Shown here in pieces: positions 61,918-64,000 of a DNA stretch of 64,000 nt. The first letter of the stretch is position 1. Every line of letters begins with the position of its first letter. This stretch comes from Pseudomonas ekonensis. Its GTDB lineage: Bacteria; Pseudomonadota; Gammaproteobacteria; Pseudomonadales; Pseudomonadaceae. The stretch lies in the NCBI RefSeq assembly GCF_019145435.1, contig NZ_JAHSTS010000002.1:682001-746000 (forward strand). Direction: 5' to 3'. A program made the translations under genes and the position numbers. The notes beneath the pieces were generated by a model that was given only the letters and a program-made list of their open reading frames with translations, ran no database searches and was not told where the DNA came from.

Positions 61918-61993
61918 TGGTGGGTGATGACGGGATCGAACCGCCGACATTCTGCTTGTAAGGCAGACGCTCTCCCAGCTGAGCTAATCACCC
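61918..61993 (-). tRNA. tRNA-Val (anticodon TAC), copy 2
   Basis: The 76 bases are identical to copy 1. It is the promoter-proximal gene of the minus-strand tRNA cluster. Confidence 0.97.
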
Positions 61994-62152
61994 TTCGCTT
62001 CGGTGTGGCGCGCATTCTACGGAGCGACCCAACCTCTGGCAAGCACTTTTTCAATTAATTTTTTCAGGCCTTCCAAAGGCTTAGAGAAGGGTTGGCCTAT
62101 GGCACGGCGAAGACAATAATGCCCTCCTTTGTATAAAGGAGAGATTCACCCC

Positions 62153-63073
62153 ATGTGGTTCAAGAACCTGCTTATCTATCGCCTGACCCAAGACCTGCCT
62201 GTCGATGCCGAGGCGCTGGAAACCGCACTGGCCACCAAACTGGCGCGTCCATGTGCAAGCCAGGAGTTGACCACCTACGGTTTCGTCGCACCGTTCGGCA
62301 AGGGCGAGGATGCGCCGCTGGTGCACGTCAGCGGTGATTTCCTGCTGGTCGCCGCCCGCAAGGAAGAACGCATCCTGCCGGGCAGCGTCGTGCGCGACGC
62401 GGTGAAGGAGAAGGTCGAAGAGATCGAAGCGGCGCAAATGCGCAAGGTCTATAAGAAGGAACGCGACCAGATCAAGGACGAGATCATCCAGGCGTTCCTG
62501 CCACGCGCCTTCATCCGCCGCTCGTCGACCTTCGCCGCCATCGCGCCGAAGCAAGGCCTGATCCTGGTCAACTCCGCCAGCCCGAAACGCGCCGAAGACC
62601 TGCTGTCCACCCTGCGTGAAGTGCTGGGCACCCTGCCGGTGCGCCCGCTGACCGTGAAAACCGCACCGACCGCCGTGATGACCCAATGGGTCACCACCCA
62701 AGAGGCCGCCCCGGACTTCTTCGTCCTCGACGAATGCGAACTGCGCGACACCCACGAAGACGGCGGCATCGTGCGCTGCAAGCGTCAGGACCTGACCAGC
62801 GAAGAAATCCAGCTGCACCTGAGCACCGGCAAGGTGGTCACCCAACTGTCGCTGGCCTGGCAGGACAAGCTGTCGTTCATGCTCGACGACAAGATGACCG
62901 TCAAGCGCCTGAAGTTCGAAGACCTGCTGCAGGACCAGGCGGAGCAGGACGGCGGCGACGAGGCCCTGGGCCAACTGGACGCCAGCTTCACCCTGATGAT
63001 GCTGACCTTCGGCGACTTCCTGCCGGCGCTGGTCGAGGCGCTGGGCGGTGAAGAGACGCCGCAGGGCATCTAA
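62153..63073 (+). CDS. rdgC: Recombination-associated protein RdgC
   Basis: This 306-residue nucleoid-associated protein binds DNA as a ring-shaped dimer and restrains RecA. It begins [22 protein letters not shown], the constant opening of Rdg[34 protein letters not shown] and [16 protein letters not shown] are family segments. AAAGGAG eight to fourteen bases before the ATG at 62153 rules out the earlier in-frame ATG. It is divergent from the tRNA cluster and is followed by a REPIN. Confidence 0.96.
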   Translation: MWFKNLLIYRLTQDLPVDAEALETALATKLARPCASQELTTYGFVAPFGKGEDAPLVHVSGDFLLVAARKEERILPGSVVRDAVKEKVEEIEAAQMRKVYKKERDQIKDEIIQAFLPRAFIRRSSTFAAIAPKQGLILVNSASPKRAEDLLSTLREVLGTLPVRPLTVKTAPTAVMTQWVTTQEAAPDFFVLDECELRDTHEDGGIVRCKRQDLTSEEIQLHLSTGKVVTQLSLAWQDKLSFMLDDKMTVKRLKFEDLLQDQAEQDGGDEALGQLDASFTLMMLTFGDFLPALVEALGGEETPQGI

Positions 63074-63090
63074 TCCCGGAAGATGTACAA

Positions 63091-63183
63091 CCTGTGGGAG
63101 CGAGCCTGCTCGCGATCGGGGATCGACATTCAACGAAAGGGTTGACTGAAAGTCCGCCATCGCGAGCAGGCTCGCTCCCGCAG
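63091..63183. repeat. REPIN between rdgC and the symporter gene
   Basis: CCTGTGGGAGCGAGCCTGCTC and CATCGCGAGCAGGCTCGCTCC are inverted copies. The spacer (GACATTCAAC, GTTGACTGAAAG) matches that of the REPIN at 31028-31122. Confidence 0.92.
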
Positions 63184-63220
63184 TCGTTTTGCGGTGCACA
63201 TAAACAATAAGGATCAGGCC

Positions 63221-64000
63221 ATGCGCGCACTGGCAGCACTGAGTCGTTTCGTCGGCAACACCTTCGCCTATTGGGTACTGGCTTTCGCGGTGCTCGCCTT
63301 CCTGCAGCCGGCCTGGTTCCTGGGCCTCAAAGGGGCGATCGTGCCGCTGCTGGGCCTGGTGATGTTCGGCATGGGCCTGACCCTCAAGCTCGACGACTTC
63401 GCCGCCGTCGCCCGTCATCCGTGGCGGGTGGCGCTGGGCGTGGTGGCGCATTTCGTGATCATGCCGGGCATGGCGTGGCTGCTCTGCCAGGTGTTCCGCC
63501 TGCCGCCGGAAATCGCCGTCGGCGTGATTTTGGTGGGTTGCTGCCCGAGCGGCACGGCCTCCAACGTCATGACCTGGCTGGCCCGCGGCGACCTGGCGCT
63601 GTCGGTGGCCATCGCCGCCGTGACCACCCTCCTCGCCCCGCTGCTGACCCCGGCCCTGATCTGGCTGCTGGCGTCGGCCTGGCTGCCGGTGTCGTTCATG
63701 GAGCTGTTCTGGTCGATCCTGCAGGTGGTGCTGCTGCCGATCGTGCTGGGCGTGGTTGCCCAACGCCTGCTGGGCAACAAGGTCCGTCATGCGGTGGAGG
63801 TGCTGCCGCTGGTGTCGGTGGTGAGCATCGTGATCATCGTGGCCGCCGTGGTGGCCGCCAGCCAGGCGAAGATCGCCGAATCCGGTCTGCTGATCATGGC
63901 GGTGGTGATGCTGCACAACAGCTTCGGTTACCTGCTGGGCTATTTCACCGGGCGCCTGTTCAACCTGCCGCTGGCCCAGCGCAAATCCCTGGCGCTGGAG
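63221..64000 (+). CDS. Bile acid:sodium symporter family protein (3' end outside window)
   Basis: The first 260 residues are visible without a stop. It has at least eight hydrophobic helices. Family marks are the N-terminal AYWVLAFAVLAFLQPAWF, VMFGMGLTLKLDDFAAVARHP, VGCCPSGTASNVMTWLARGD with the discontinuous helix motif, and MLHNSFGYLLGY. It probably imports an organic anion with sodium; pantothenate or pyruvate-like acids are possible but not shown. AAGGA precedes the ATG, and AACAATAA directly before it fits Hfq/Crc control. Confidence 0.92.
   Translation, partial: MRALAALSRFVGNTFAYWVLAFAVLAFLQPAWFLGLKGAIVPLLGLVMFGMGLTLKLDDFAAVARHPWRVALGVVAHFVIMPGMAWLLCQVFRLPPEIAVGVILVGCCPSGTASNVMTWLARGDLALSVAIAAVTTLLAPLLTPALIWLLASAWLPVSFMELFWSILQVVLLPIVLGVVAQRLLGNKVRHAVEVLPLVSVVSIVIIVAAVVAASQAKIAESGLLIMAVVMLHNSFGYLLGYFTGRLFNLPLAQRKSLALE

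Overview
The window reads as chromosomal DNA of a Pseudomonas, most likely of the P. fluorescens complex. The evidence is the high GC content, dense short-gap gene packing, many GTGGGAGC-type REP palindromes between genes, Pseudomonas-restricted small families such as DUF3509, and two gene orders that I recall from P. aeruginosa (a speE-mtn-aroC-prmB-folE block and a minCDE-rluA-aminopeptidase-ABC-prc-rdgC block). I see no IS element, prophage, plasmid gene, CRISPR array or rRNA. Strain and species cannot be fixed from sequence alone.

Layout: 1-3056 (minus) holds a transglutaminase / alpha-E / circularly permuted ATP-grasp operon of unknown product, cut by the left edge. 3057-3532 has no gene but ends in an orphan terminator, a possible small RNA. 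3533-9000 (minus) carries rraB, small unknown proteins, speE, an ankyrin protein and a FATP-type acyl-CoA synthetase. 9381-19960 carries a DUF3509 gene behind a sigma54-like promoter, methionine salvage genes mtnC, mtnD and mtnB with an MFS transporter, aroC, an alpha/beta hydrolase, prmB, an isochorismatase-fold protein without the usual cysteine, an Smr protein, folE and a glutaredoxin-like protein. 19966-21661 is a divergent aminotransferase / MarR pair with two matching palindromic operators.

21924-33126 is the most coherent functional region. It encodes conversion of urate to glyoxylate and urea: PuuD, UraH, UraD, PuuE, Alc and AllA, with two NCS2 permeases and two tandem Tsx/OmpK-type outer-membrane channels. 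TTGTATACAA-like palindromes lie before the first permease and between uraH and puuE. AAnAAnAA motifs typical of Hfq/Crc control sit at the ribosome binding sites of most of these genes. REPINs fill most of the gaps.

33257-43502 holds a patatin, an LpxL/HtrB acyltransferase, minCDE, rluA, a GT-A-like protein, an M18 aminopeptidase, a 58-residue membrane protein and an MscS-family channel. 43561-50014 is a GntR-controlled ABC import operon that also encodes an alkaline-phosphatase-superfamily hydrolase and is followed by a HAD phosphatase. CTAGACCA-type operators mark its control region. It probably imports and cleaves an organophosphorus compound. 50069-60000 holds a quinone oxidoreductase, prc/algO, an EAL-CBS-GGDDF protein, small proteins including a coupled HTH/unknown pair, YkvA and an FKBP lipoprotein. 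58277-61257 encodes a RoxA-like di-heme protein and a catalase-fold protein. The right end has a duplicated tRNA-Asp/tRNA-Val cluster, rdgC and a truncated bile-acid:sodium symporter gene.
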